A DNA stretch of 64,000 nt, from NCBI RefSeq assembly GCF_031457955.1, contig NZ_JAVDXN010000003.1, forward strand, positions 124,001-188,000. The letters run 5' to 3'. A model generated the notes under the pieces. The model had not been told where the DNA came from and did no database searches. It saw nothing but the letters and a program-made list of their open reading frames with translations. The stretch is from Mixta sp031457955. GTDB taxonomy: Bacteria > Pseudomonadota > Gammaproteobacteria > Enterobacterales > Enterobacteriaceae. Below are positions 9,322 through 18,349 of the stretch, in pieces. Each line of letters begins with the position of its first letter. Position 1 is the stretch's first letter. Made by a program: the position numbers and the translations under genes.

Positions 9322-10789
9322 GATGTTCCTCTTCTTTGGTCTGCGGTTTCAGTTTTTGATCGGCCAGGCGACGCGCGATCTTGCCGATATTGCCTGCGCC
9401 CTGCACCAGAATAAGATCGTTGCCGCTTAAGGTCGGCGCCAGGAAATCGAGGATCGCATCGTGATCCGGCACGAGGATCGGATCCACCTTGCCGCGTCCA
9501 CGGATCGTCCGGCACAGCGAACGGCTGTCGGCACCGGGAATCGGCGTTTCGCCCGCAGAATAGACATCCAGCATCAGCAGCACATCGACCTGCGACAACA
9601 CATTAGCGAAATCATCGTAAAGATCGCGCGTACGCGTATAACGATGCGGCTGAAAGATCATCACCAGCTTTTTATCCGGCCAGCCCGCCCGCGCCGCTTT
9701 AATGGTGGCGTCGACTTCGGTGGGATGATGGCCATAATCATCCACCAGCATCGCGGAACCCACGGTGTTGTTTACCTGCTGCAGCGGGAACTCGCCGAGG
9801 AAATCGAAGCGACGTCCCGTGCCCTGGAAACTTTCCAGCGCGCTAAGGATCTCTTCATCATCGATCCCCTCTTCCGTTGCAACCGCAACCGCCGCCGCCG
9901 CGTTTAGGGCGTTATGGCGTCCCGGCGCGTTAAGCGTCACGCGCATCAACGGCTTGTCATGACGCACCAGCGTAAAGTGCCCCTGCGCGCCGTGCTGCTC
10001 GTAATTTTCAATGCGCACATCAGCATCTTCGCTGAAGCCGTAAGTGGTGATCTGACGGCCCACGCGCGGGATCAGATCGCGGATCACCGCATCATCCACG
10101 CAAAGCACGGCGCGGCCATAAAACGGCAGGTTGTGCAGAAAATTAATAAATGTCTGCTTCAAATTCTCGAAGTCGCCCTGATAGGTATCCATATGGTCAG
10201 CTTCGATATTGGTCACGATCGCTACCATCGGCTGCAAATGCAGGAAGGAGGCATCGCTCTCATCCGCTTCCGCAATCAGGTAACGGCTGCTGCCGAGGCG
10301 CGCATGGGTTCCCGCCGCCTTAACCAAACCGCCGTTCACAAAGGTGGGATCGAGTCCGCCTTCAGCATAGATGCTGGTAACCATCGCCGTGGTGGTGGTT
10401 TTGCCATGCGTGCCGGCCACCGCAATACCGTGGCGGAATCGCATCAGCTCGGCCAGCATTTCCGCACGGCGGATCACCGGAATACGCGCTTCGCGTGCGG
10501 CGATAATTTCCGGGTTATCCTGCGTAATGGCGCTGGAAACCACCACAACGCTGGCATCGCTGACGTTTTCCGGGCGATGGTGAAAATAGATCGTGGCGCC
10601 CAGCGCGGTCAGATGCTGCGTGACGGCGTTAGGCGCTAAATCGGAACCGCTAATCTGATAACCTTCATTGGCCAACACTTCGGCGATACCGCCCATGCCA
10701 GCACCGCCGATGCCGACAAAGTGAATGTGCCGGACGCGACGCATCTCGGGCACGATAGAACGCAGTTTCGCCAGTTGTTGAGTATTCAT
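9314..10789 (-). CDS. murC: UDP-N-acetylmuramate–L-alanine ligase
   Basis: MurC adds the first amino acid, L-Ala, to UDP-MurNAc in the cytoplasm. The 491-residue product (same length as E. coli) has the UDP-binding loop GIGGAGMGG at 26–34 and the Mur ligase ATP loop AGTHGKTTTTAM starting near 125. The start MNTQQLAKLR fits the family. It overlaps ddlB and follows murG after a 44-base gap. Confidence 0.98.
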   Translation of the reverse strand: MNTQQLAKLRSIVPEMRRVRHIHFVGIGGAGMGGIAEVLANEGYQISGSDLAPNAVTQHLTALGATIYFHHRPENVSDASVVVVSSAITQDNPEIIAAREARIPVIRRAEMLAELMRFRHGIAVAGTHGKTTTTAMVTSIYAEGGLDPTFVNGGLVKAAGTHARLGSSRYLIAEADESDASFLHLQPMVAIVTNIEADHMDTYQGDFENLKQTFINFLHNLPFYGRAVLCVDDAVIRDLIPRVGRQITTYGFSEDADVRIENYEQHGAQGHFTLVRHDKPLMRVTLNAPGRHNALNAAAAVAVATEEGIDDEEILSALESFQGTGRRFDFLGEFPLQQVNNTVGSAMLVDDYGHHPTEVDATIKAARAGWPDKKLVMIFQPHRYTRTRDLYDDFANVLSQVDVLLMLDVYSAGETPIPGADSRSLCRTIRGRGKVDPILVPDHDAILDFLAPTLSGNDLILVQGAGNIGKIARRLADQKLKPQTKEEEHHG

Positions 10790-10833
10790 CGTTTCTTTTG
10801 CCTGCTGGTACCGCAGTACCTTCTCTTATTCTG

Positions 10834-11895
10834 TTAGCGCGCAACCGCGCTGACTTCTGCCGCTACCCGTTCGGTGGCGTCGGGAATCGCTACCTGACGC
10901 GCTTTTTGCGCCATCAGCAATAGCGTGGGTCGATCCCACTGCTGTAACGTTTCCGCCACCGCTTGCGCGGTAAACTGCGGCTGCTCGAAAATTTTGGCGG
11001 CACCGGCTGTTTCCAGCGGCAACGCATTCCAGTACTGCTGACGATCTTTATGCTGGAAAGGCACAAAAATCGCCGGTAAACCCGCCGCGGCGATTTCGCT
11101 CACGGTTAACGCGCCGGAACGGCAGACCACCACATCGGCCCACGCATAGGCCGCCGCCATATCGTCAATAAACTCGCTAATTTTGTGCTGATGCGCGCTA
11201 TCCGCTGTGGCATAGGCCGCCGCTGTGTCGTTCTGCGCGCCCTTGCCGGTTTGATGCCAAAGCGTAATGCGATCGCCCATCAGCGCGGCGACCTGCGGCA
11301 TCGTCTGATTAAGCACGCGCGCGCCCTGGCTGCCGCCAATGACCAGCACGCGTACCGGACCTTCGCGCCCAGCCAGACGCTGCTCCGGGCGGCTCAGCGC
11401 CAGCACATCGGTACGTACCGGATTACCCACCACTTCCGCATGCGGAAACGCGCCAGGAAAAGCCTGCATCACTTTCGTTGCCAGCTTCGCCAGCCATTTA
11501 TTGGTTAACCCGGCAATGCCGTTTTGTTCATGCAGCACCACGGGAATCCCGCAGCTCCAGGCCGCCAGACCGCCAGGGCCGGAAACGTAGCCGCCCATAC
11601 CGAGCACCACATCAGGTTTCCAGGCTTTCATAATGTTGCGGGCCTGACGCCAGGCATTAAAAATACGCACCGGCGCCGCCAGCAGCGCCTTAATGCCTTT
11701 GCCGCGTAATCCGCTGATGCGGATAAAATCGATGTCGATGCCATGTTTCGGCACCAGATCGGCTTCCATACGATCGGCGGTTCCCAGCCAGCGCACCTGC
11801 CAGCCCTGCGCCATCAGATGATGCGCAACGGCCAGGCCCGGGAACACATGTCCGCCGGTGCCGCCAGCCATTACCATCAACCGTTTTCCACTCAT
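10834..11895 (-). CDS. murG: N-acetylglucosaminyl transferase MurG
   Basis: MurG transfers GlcNAc to lipid I to give lipid II on the inner face of the membrane. The 353-residue GT-B protein has the G-loop GGTGGHVFP at 11–19, the second G-loop VIGGSQGARVLNQ, and the C-terminal UDP-GlcNAc site VVCRSGALTVSEIAAAGLP. It overlaps the ftsW stop by four bases. Confidence 0.98.
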   Translation of the reverse strand: MSGKRLMVMAGGTGGHVFPGLAVAHHLMAQGWQVRWLGTADRMEADLVPKHGIDIDFIRISGLRGKGIKALLAAPVRIFNAWRQARNIMKAWKPDVVLGMGGYVSGPGGLAAWSCGIPVVLHEQNGIAGLTNKWLAKLATKVMQAFPGAFPHAEVVGNPVRTDVLALSRPEQRLAGREGPVRVLVIGGSQGARVLNQTMPQVAALMGDRITLWHQTGKGAQNDTAAAYATADSAHQHKISEFIDDMAAAYAWADVVVCRSGALTVSEIAAAGLPAIFVPFQHKDRQQYWNALPLETAGAAKIFEQPQFTAQAVAETLQQWDRPTLLLMAQKARQVAIPDATERVAAEVSAVAR

Positions 11896-13109
11896 CGCGC
11901 ACCTCGGGTAAACGCCTGCGCTTTGCTCAGACGCGTTTCATAATCTATGCGTAACAACAAAACGATGGCCGTCGACATAATGATCAAACTGGAACCACCG
12001 TAGCTAATTAACGGCAACGTCAGGCCTTTGGTCGGCAGCATACCCGCCGCCGCGCCGACGTTTACCAGCGCCTGGAAGCTAAACCAGACGCCAATTGAGC
12101 AGGCCAAAAATCCCGAAAAGCGCTGATCGAGCTCCAGCGCGCGTCGGCCAATGGACATCGCCCGAAAAGCGACGAAGAATACCATTAACAGCGCTAAAAC
12201 CACACCGATATAACCGAGTTCTTCCCCGATAATGGAGAAAATGAAGTCGGTATGCGCTTCCGGTAAATACTCCAGTTTTTGCACGGAGTTACCTAATCCC
12301 TGCCCCCAGAATTCCCCACGACCAAAAGCCATCAGCGACTGGGTTAACTGGTAACCGCTGCCAAACGGATCTTCCCAGGGATCCCAGAACGAGGTCACGC
12401 GGCGCATACGGTAGGGTTCGGCAATAATCAACAAAATCACCGCAAAGATGCCGGAGCCGATAATTGCCAAAAATTGCCACAGCTTAGCGCCTGCCAGGAA
12501 CAGCATCGCCAGCGTGGTAACAAACAGCACCACCACCGTGCCCAGGTCAGGCTGCGCCAGCAGCAGCACCGCCAGCACCACCATCACGCCCATGGGTTTA
12601 CAAAAGCCCCAGAAGTTATTACGCACCTCTTCGACTTTGCGCACCAGATAGCTGGCGAGGTAGCAAAACAGTGACAGCTTGGAAAGTTCCGCTGGCTGAA
12701 TACGCAGCGGCCCCAGCGCAATCCAGCGCGATGCGCCGTTTACCGAGCTCCCCACCACCAGCACGATCAACAGCATTAATACGGAAGCCAGCAGCATAAA
12801 ATTGCTGTAACGCTGCCAAATCGCCATCGGGATACGTAGCGTAACCAGCGCCATCCCTAATGCCAGCAGCAGATAGAAAGCATCACGCTTGGCAAAGAAA
12901 AAGGGATCTTCCGACAGCCGCTGCCCCACCGGCATCGAGGCGGAGGTCACCATGACAAAACCGATAATCGCCAGCCCAAACGTCAGCCACAGCAGAGTCC
13001 GATCGTAGAGCACCATGGTGGCGGTATCGCCACTTTCCCGGCCGCCCATAACCCACTCGCGCAAGCGCGTTACCACGCCGCCCGCCAGCCCTAAGCCTGG
13101 AATACGCAT
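11892..13109 (-). CDS. ftsW: SEDS glycosyltransferase FtsW
   Basis: FtsW is the septal peptidoglycan polymerase that works with FtsI. The 405-residue product is made almost wholly of membrane segments, about ten, beginning with TLLWLTFGLAIIGFVMVTSAS. Conserved SEDS stretches include EAHTDFIFSIIGEELGY and the C-terminal PTKGLTLPLISYGGSS. Its ATG shares one base with the murD TGA stop and its end overlaps murG by four bases, indicating tight coupling. The E. coli protein is slightly longer (414). Confidence 0.98.
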   Translation of the reverse strand: MRIPGLGLAGGVVTRLREWVMGGRESGDTATMVLYDRTLLWLTFGLAIIGFVMVTSASMPVGQRLSEDPFFFAKRDAFYLLLALGMALVTLRIPMAIWQRYSNFMLLASVLMLLIVLVVGSSVNGASRWIALGPLRIQPAELSKLSLFCYLASYLVRKVEEVRNNFWGFCKPMGVMVVLAVLLLAQPDLGTVVVLFVTTLAMLFLAGAKLWQFLAIIGSGIFAVILLIIAEPYRMRRVTSFWDPWEDPFGSGYQLTQSLMAFGRGEFWGQGLGNSVQKLEYLPEAHTDFIFSIIGEELGYIGVVLALLMVFFVAFRAMSIGRRALELDQRFSGFLACSIGVWFSFQALVNVGAAAGMLPTKGLTLPLISYGGSSLIIMSTAIVLLLRIDYETRLSKAQAFTRGAR

Positions 13110-14425
13110 CAGCCCAGCTCCCGCGCCAGCTGGGCGAAGCGATCGCCGCGCTGTTCAAAATTACGGAACTGATCGAGGCTGGCGCAGGCAGGCGACAGCA
13201 GAACGATATCTCCTGACTGCACCTGCGGCGCGATAGCCCGCATCGCCTGCTCCATGGTCTCTGTCTGGCTGGCGATTTCCGGGCGCAGCGCCGCCAGCGC
13301 CGCACCGTCACGGCCATAGCACCAGACGCGAATCGCGTCGCCCTGCAAATACCGCGTCAGCGAGGAGAAATCAGCCGATTTGCCGTCGCCGCCTAACAAC
13401 AGCCATAACGTGCCCTGCGCCTTTAAGCCGCTCAGCGCCGCTTCGGTGCTGCCGACGTTGGTGGCTTTGGAATCGTTGATCCAGCGCACGCCGTTACGTT
13501 CATGCACCAGCTGGAAACGATGCGCCAGGCCACGAAAAGTGGTTAAGGCTTTCAGACTGCTGGCGCGTGGAATGTTGACCGCATCCGCCAGCGCCAGCGC
13601 CGCCAGCGCATTGGTATAGTTGTGCAGCCCAACCAGCGTCATCTCATCGGTGTTCAGCACCTTTTCGCCATGCACGCGCAGCCAGATGCTGCCCTGCTGA
13701 CGATTAAGGTGGTAATCACCTACGTCAACGCCAAAGCTGACGCAGCGCTTATCGGCTCCGCGCACCGGCATCGTCAGCGCATCATCAGCATTGACCACGC
13801 AGACCGTCGCGTTTTCATAAATACGCAGCTTGGCGGCGCGATATTGCTGCAAACCCAGCGGATAGCGATCCATATGATCTTCGCTGACGTTCAGAATGGT
13901 CGCCGCGGCCGCCTTCAGGCTGTGCGTGGTTTCCAGCTGAAAACTGGAGAGCTCCAGCACATACAGCTGCGCTGGCTGTTGCAGCAGGCTCAGCGCAGGC
14001 AGGCCGATATTGCCGCCCACGCCCACCGACCAGCCCGCGGCGCGCGCCATCTCGCCCACCAGGGTGGTGACGGTGCTTTTGCCGTTAGAGCCGGTAATCG
14101 CCACGATCGGTGCCTGCGCTTCGCGGCAAAACAGTTCGATGTCGCCAACAATTTCCACGCCCGCCTCCGCCGCTTCCATCAGCAGCGGATGCGCCAGGGC
14201 CATGCCCGGACTGGCGACAATCAAATCCGCCGCCAGCAGCCAGTCGCCGTTAAGCGCGCCCAGATGACGCTCGACGCTCTCAGGCAGCTTATCCAGGCCG
14301 GGCGGTGACACACGGGTATCCATCACGCGCGGCGTTACGCCCTGCGCTAAAAAGAAATCAACACAGGAGAGCCCGGTGAGCCCCAGCCCGATAATGACAA
14401 CTTTTCTACCCTGATAGTCAGCCAT
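13109..14425 (-). CDS. murD: UDP-N-acetylmuramoylalanine–D-glutamate ligase
   Basis: MurD adds D-Glu to UDP-MurNAc-L-Ala. It is 438 residues, as in E. coli. The N-terminal Rossmann-like strand KVVIIGLGLTGLSCVDFF binds UDP, the ATP loop TGSNGKST is at 111–118, and NVSEDHMDRY and INDSKATNVGST are the conserved central and C-terminal motifs. It starts two bases after the mraY stop and shares its last base with ftsW. Confidence 0.98.
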   Translation of the reverse strand: MADYQGRKVVIIGLGLTGLSCVDFFLAQGVTPRVMDTRVSPPGLDKLPESVERHLGALNGDWLLAADLIVASPGMALAHPLLMEAAEAGVEIVGDIELFCREAQAPIVAITGSNGKSTVTTLVGEMARAAGWSVGVGGNIGLPALSLLQQPAQLYVLELSSFQLETTHSLKAAAATILNVSEDHMDRYPLGLQQYRAAKLRIYENATVCVVNADDALTMPVRGADKRCVSFGVDVGDYHLNRQQGSIWLRVHGEKVLNTDEMTLVGLHNYTNALAALALADAVNIPRASSLKALTTFRGLAHRFQLVHERNGVRWINDSKATNVGSTEAALSGLKAQGTLWLLLGGDGKSADFSSLTRYLQGDAIRVWCYGRDGAALAALRPEIASQTETMEQAMRAIAPQVQSGDIVLLSPACASLDQFRNFEQRGDRFAQLARELG

Positions 14426-14427
14426 AG

Positions 14428-15510
14428 TTAACGCACCTTAAGGGTTGCCAGGCCAATCAGCACCAGCATCAGCGAAATGATCCAGAAACGTACGATGACG
14501 CGCGGCTCCGGCCAGCCTTTCAGTTCATAGTGGTGATGGATGGGTGCCATACGGAAAATGCGCTGGCCACGCAGCTTAAACGAGCCAACCTGCAGAATCA
14601 CCGACAGCGTTTCAACCACAAACACACCGCCCATAATCACCAGCAGGAACTCCTGACGCAGCAGCACGGCAATGGTGCCGAGCGCGCCGCCTAAAGCCAG
14701 CGAACCGACATCGCCCATAAAGACCTGCGCGGGATAGGTGTTAAACCATAAGAAGCCCAGCCCGGCCCCTACGATGGCGGTGCAGACAATTACCAGCTCA
14801 CCGGCGTGGCGCAGATAAGGGATATGCAGGTAACCGGCGAAGTTCATGTTGCCGGTAGCCCAGGCGACCAGCGCAAAACCGGCGGCAACAAACACCGTGG
14901 GCATAATTGCCAGGCCGTCCAGCCCGTCGGTCAGGTTAACCGCGTTGCTGGTGCCGACAATCACAAAGTAGGAAAGCAGAATATAAAGCAGCCCCAGCTG
15001 CGGCATGATGTCTTTGAAAAACGGCACCACCAGCTGCGTCGCTGGCGTGTCTTTGCCGATAGCGTACATGGCGAAAGCTACCGCCAGCGCGATCAGCGAC
15101 TGCCAGAAATATTTCCAGCGGGCGATCAGCCCTTTCGTATCCTTACGCACCACTTTGCGGTAATCATCCACAAAGCCCACGATGCCATAACCAATCAGCA
15201 CCGTCAGCACGCACCAGACGTATGGGTTCGACGGGTAAGCCCACATCAATACCGAAATGGTAATCGAGGTCAGGATCATGATGCCGCCCATGGTGGGCGT
15301 GCCGCGCTTGCTGAAGTGCGACTCCGGCCCTTCGCTACGCACTACCTGACCAATCTGTAATTTTTGCAGCCAGGCGATCAGACGCGGGCCCATCCACAAT
15401 GAGATAAACAGCGCGGTCAGCAGGCTGACAATGGCGCGAAACGTCAAATACAAGAAGACGTTAAAGCCGGAATAAAAAGCGACCAAATGTTCGGCCAGCC
15501 AAACTAACAT
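14428..15510 (-). CDS. mraY: Phospho-N-acetylmuramoyl-pentapeptide transferase MraY
   Basis: MraY makes lipid I by moving phospho-MurNAc-pentapeptide onto undecaprenyl phosphate in the inner membrane. The 360-residue protein has about ten membrane helices. The catalytic aspartates D115 and D116 are in GFVDDYRKV, NLTDGLDGLA carries the third acidic site, and PIHHHYELKGWPE is the histidine motif. The start overlaps the murF stop by seven bases. Confidence 0.98.
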   Translation of the reverse strand: MLVWLAEHLVAFYSGFNVFLYLTFRAIVSLLTALFISLWMGPRLIAWLQKLQIGQVVRSEGPESHFSKRGTPTMGGIMILTSITISVLMWAYPSNPYVWCVLTVLIGYGIVGFVDDYRKVVRKDTKGLIARWKYFWQSLIALAVAFAMYAIGKDTPATQLVVPFFKDIMPQLGLLYILLSYFVIVGTSNAVNLTDGLDGLAIMPTVFVAAGFALVAWATGNMNFAGYLHIPYLRHAGELVIVCTAIVGAGLGFLWFNTYPAQVFMGDVGSLALGGALGTIAVLLRQEFLLVIMGGVFVVETLSVILQVGSFKLRGQRIFRMAPIHHHYELKGWPEPRVIVRFWIISLMLVLIGLATLKVR

Positions 15511-16865
15511 GTTCCTTTCTCCTGTAAGGTTTGTATTACCTGCTCCATGGCGGCACTACGAGAACCCTTAACTAAAACGGTAATCACCTGATGCTCAGCA
15601 ATCAGCGCGCATAAACGGGCGCTCAGCGACGCTTTATCGCTGAAGTGTTCGCCAACGCCGCTGGCATCGCTGATATGCTGGCTTAACGAACCGACGCTTA
15701 GCACCTTATCGATACCGGCCTGGCGGGCAGCCTCGCCAACCTGACGGTGGCATGCCACCTCTTCCGCGCCCAGCTCCGCCATATCTCCTGTCACCATCAC
15801 GCGGTAGCCTGGCATATCCGCCAGCACCTGTGCGGCGGCGGTCATTGACCCAACGTTAGCGTTGTAGCTGTCGTCCAGCAGCAGCTTTTGCGCACCGAGC
15901 GTAATCGGGAACAGACGTCCCGGCACCGCCTGCAACGTGGCTAACCCTTGCGCAATCGCCGTAAGCGGCGCGCCCACCGACAGCGCCAATGCGCTGGCGG
16001 CCAGCGCATTGGCGATATTGTGACGTCCCGGCAGCGGCAGCAGCACCGCGACTGCACCCTGTGGCGTATGGAGCGTAAAAGCCGTGCCCTGCGACGTTAT
16101 CGTCACATCGCTGGCGTGAAAGTCCGTGGTGGCCCCTTCGGCGGCGGAAAATTGCCAGACGCGCTGCTGGCTTAACGGGGTCTGCCAGCGTGGCAAATCG
16201 TTGCTGTCGGCATTGATAATGGCCGTACCCTGTGCGGGCAGGCCGAGGAAGATTTCACCCTTGGCTTTCGCGACGCCAGCCAGCGAGCCGAACCCTTCCA
16301 GATGCGCGGCGGCGAGGTTGTTGACCAGCGCGCTTTCTGGGCGCGTTAAGCTGGTGGTCCAGGCGATTTCGCCCTGATGGTTCGCGCCCAGCTCAATCAC
16401 TGCATACTGATGCGCAGTGGTCAGCCGCAGCAGCGTCAGCGGCACGCCGATATCATTGTTCAGGTTACCGGCGGTATAAAGCGTTTCGCCGCACTGACGC
16501 AGAATCGCGGCGGTCATCTCTTTGACTGAGGTTTTACCGGACGAGCCGGTGAGCGCGACCACGCGGGTAGCAACCTGCTGACGCACCCAGGCGGCCAGCT
16601 CGCCCAGAGCGATACGCGTATCGCTTACCACCACCTGCGGCACATCAATTTGCAAGCGCTTACTTACTAATAATGCTGCCGCGCCGTTGGCAACGGCGTC
16701 ACGGGCAAAATCATGGGCATCGAAACGTTCGCCTTTCAGGGCGATAAACAAACAGCCCGCACTGACCTTACGCGTATCCGTGGTGACATCCGCGATGGTT
16801 AAATCACGGCCGATGAGCGTGCCATGCGTAATCTGCGCCAGGGTTTCCAGGGAAACAGGGATCAT
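15504..16865 (-). CDS. murF: UDP-N-acetylmuramoyl-tripeptide–D-Ala-D-Ala ligase
   Basis: MurF completes the pentapeptide by adding D-Ala-D-Ala, the DdlB product. The 453-residue protein has the Mur ligase ATP loop TGSSGKTSVKEM starting at 106, VIELGANHQGEI, and LLDDSYNANVGSM in the C-terminal domain. The start overlaps the murE stop by four bases. Length and N-terminus (MIPVSLETLAQITHG) fit the family (452 in E. coli). Confidence 0.98.
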   Translation of the reverse strand: MIPVSLETLAQITHGTLIGRDLTIADVTTDTRKVSAGCLFIALKGERFDAHDFARDAVANGAAALLVSKRLQIDVPQVVVSDTRIALGELAAWVRQQVATRVVALTGSSGKTSVKEMTAAILRQCGETLYTAGNLNNDIGVPLTLLRLTTAHQYAVIELGANHQGEIAWTTSLTRPESALVNNLAAAHLEGFGSLAGVAKAKGEIFLGLPAQGTAIINADSNDLPRWQTPLSQQRVWQFSAAEGATTDFHASDVTITSQGTAFTLHTPQGAVAVLLPLPGRHNIANALAASALALSVGAPLTAIAQGLATLQAVPGRLFPITLGAQKLLLDDSYNANVGSMTAAAQVLADMPGYRVMVTGDMAELGAEEVACHRQVGEAARQAGIDKVLSVGSLSQHISDASGVGEHFSDKASLSARLCALIAEHQVITVLVKGSRSAAMEQVIQTLQEKGTC

Positions 16866-18349
16866 GCCATTACCCCCAGTAAACGCGCGACGGTCACCCG
16901 ATCGGAATAGTCCAGGCGGCGATTACCAACGATTTGATAATCCTCATGCCCTTTACCCGCTACCAGCACGATATCCTGCGGCCCGGCCTGCATAATGGTG
17001 TTGGTGACCGCTTGCGCACGTCCCGACATGACGCGGGCGCGGCCCGGATCGAGTAAGCCGGTAAGAATGTCTTCAACAATCGCGCCGGGATCTTCGCTAC
17101 GGGGGTTGTCGTCGGTGATCACCACAATATCGGCGAACTGTTCGGCAATGGCGCCCATTAATGGACGCTTGCCTTTGTCGCGATCGCCACCGCAGCCAAA
17201 GACGCACCAGAGCTGGCCTTTGCAATGCAGCCGTGCCGCTTCCAGCGCTTTTTCCAGCGCGTCCGGCGTATGGGCATAATCCACCACCACCGTCGGCTTA
17301 TGCGGCGCGCTAAATACTTCCATCCGACCACAAACCGGCTGCAGCTGACGAGCGCTGGCAATCAGTTGATCCAGCGGATAATCAAGCGTCAGCAGCGTGG
17401 CTAACGCCAGCAGCAGATTGCTGACGTTGAAAGCGCCCATCAGGCGGCTTTCCAGCTCGCCGTCGCCCCAGCTGGAGGCGAAACGAATGGTTGCGCCATT
17501 ATCGTGATAGTGAATGTCGGTGGCTTTCAGCCAGCGACCATGTTGGGTGGGCAGCACGTTATCGGCCATAGTGACGGCGACCGCATCAGGCAGCTTTTCC
17601 AGCCAGCGCAGCCCGACTTCGTCGTCGGCATTCACGATCGCTGCGCCAACCTGATGCTCAGAGAACAGCAGCCATTTAGCAGATTCATAGCGCGTCATAT
17701 CGCCATGATAATCAAGATGATCGCGGCTCAGGTTAGTAAACACCGCGGCGGCAAAAGGCAGCGCCGCCACGCGATGCTGCACCAGGCCGTGAGAGGAGAC
17801 CTCCATCGCCGCCAGCGTCGCGCCCTGCTCCACCAGCGCGTTCAGCTCATGCTGCACATCAACTGCGGAGCCGGTGGTGTTTTCCGTGGGGATCAGGTGA
17901 CCATACAGCCCATTCCCTACCGTTCCCATCACCGCGCCGGTTTCGCCGAGAAGATTCGCCCACTGCGCCAGCAGCTGGGTGGTGGTGGTTTTACCGTTGG
18001 TGCCGGTGACGCCGATTAAGCGCAGCTTTTCGCCAGGCTGCTGATAAAAGCGCCCTGCGAGCGCCGAGAGCCGCTGCGGCAGCTGCGACAGATAGATAAC
18101 CGGTACGCCATGCAGGGTACGAACTTCACCATCCTCCGCCTCGCCTGCCGCTTCGGCAATCACTGCCGCAACGCCTTGCGCGATGGCCTGAGGAATAAAA
18201 CGTCGCCCATCAACGTTATGGCCCGCGACGGCCACAAACAGATCGCCGGACGCCGCGACGCGGCTATCCAGTGTCATTTCCCGAAGCGGACGCTCCGGCG
18301 CGCCAGGCACCCACGGAGCCAGTAAGTCGCGCAAGTTACGATCTGTCAC
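16862..18349 (-). CDS. murE: UDP-MurNAc-tripeptide synthetase MurE (meso-diaminopimelate adding)
   Basis: MurE adds meso-DAP to the stem peptide. I place the start at the GTG at 18349 (VTDRNLRDLLAPWVP), preceded by AGAGGAAT, giving 495 residues as in E. coli; an open frame continues 22 residues further upstream but is not family-like. The ATP loop GVTGTNGKTTTT is at 113–124, and DDNPRSEDP is the DNPR motif that marks meso-DAP rather than lysine specificity. It overlaps ftsI by 14 bases. Confidence 0.97.
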   Translation of the reverse strand: MTDRNLRDLLAPWVPGAPERPLREMTLDSRVAASGDLFVAVAGHNVDGRRFIPQAIAQGVAAVIAEAAGEAEDGEVRTLHGVPVIYLSQLPQRLSALAGRFYQQPGEKLRLIGVTGTNGKTTTTQLLAQWANLLGETGAVMGTVGNGLYGHLIPTENTTGSAVDVQHELNALVEQGATLAAMEVSSHGLVQHRVAALPFAAAVFTNLSRDHLDYHGDMTRYESAKWLLFSEHQVGAAIVNADDEVGLRWLEKLPDAVAVTMADNVLPTQHGRWLKATDIHYHDNGATIRFASSWGDGELESRLMGAFNVSNLLLALATLLTLDYPLDQLIASARQLQPVCGRMEVFSAPHKPTVVVDYAHTPDALEKALEAARLHCKGQLWCVFGCGGDRDKGKRPLMGAIAEQFADIVVITDDNPRSEDPGAIVEDILTGLLDPGRARVMSGRAQAVTNTIMQAGPQDIVLVAGKGHEDYQIVGNRRLDYSDRVTVARLLGVMA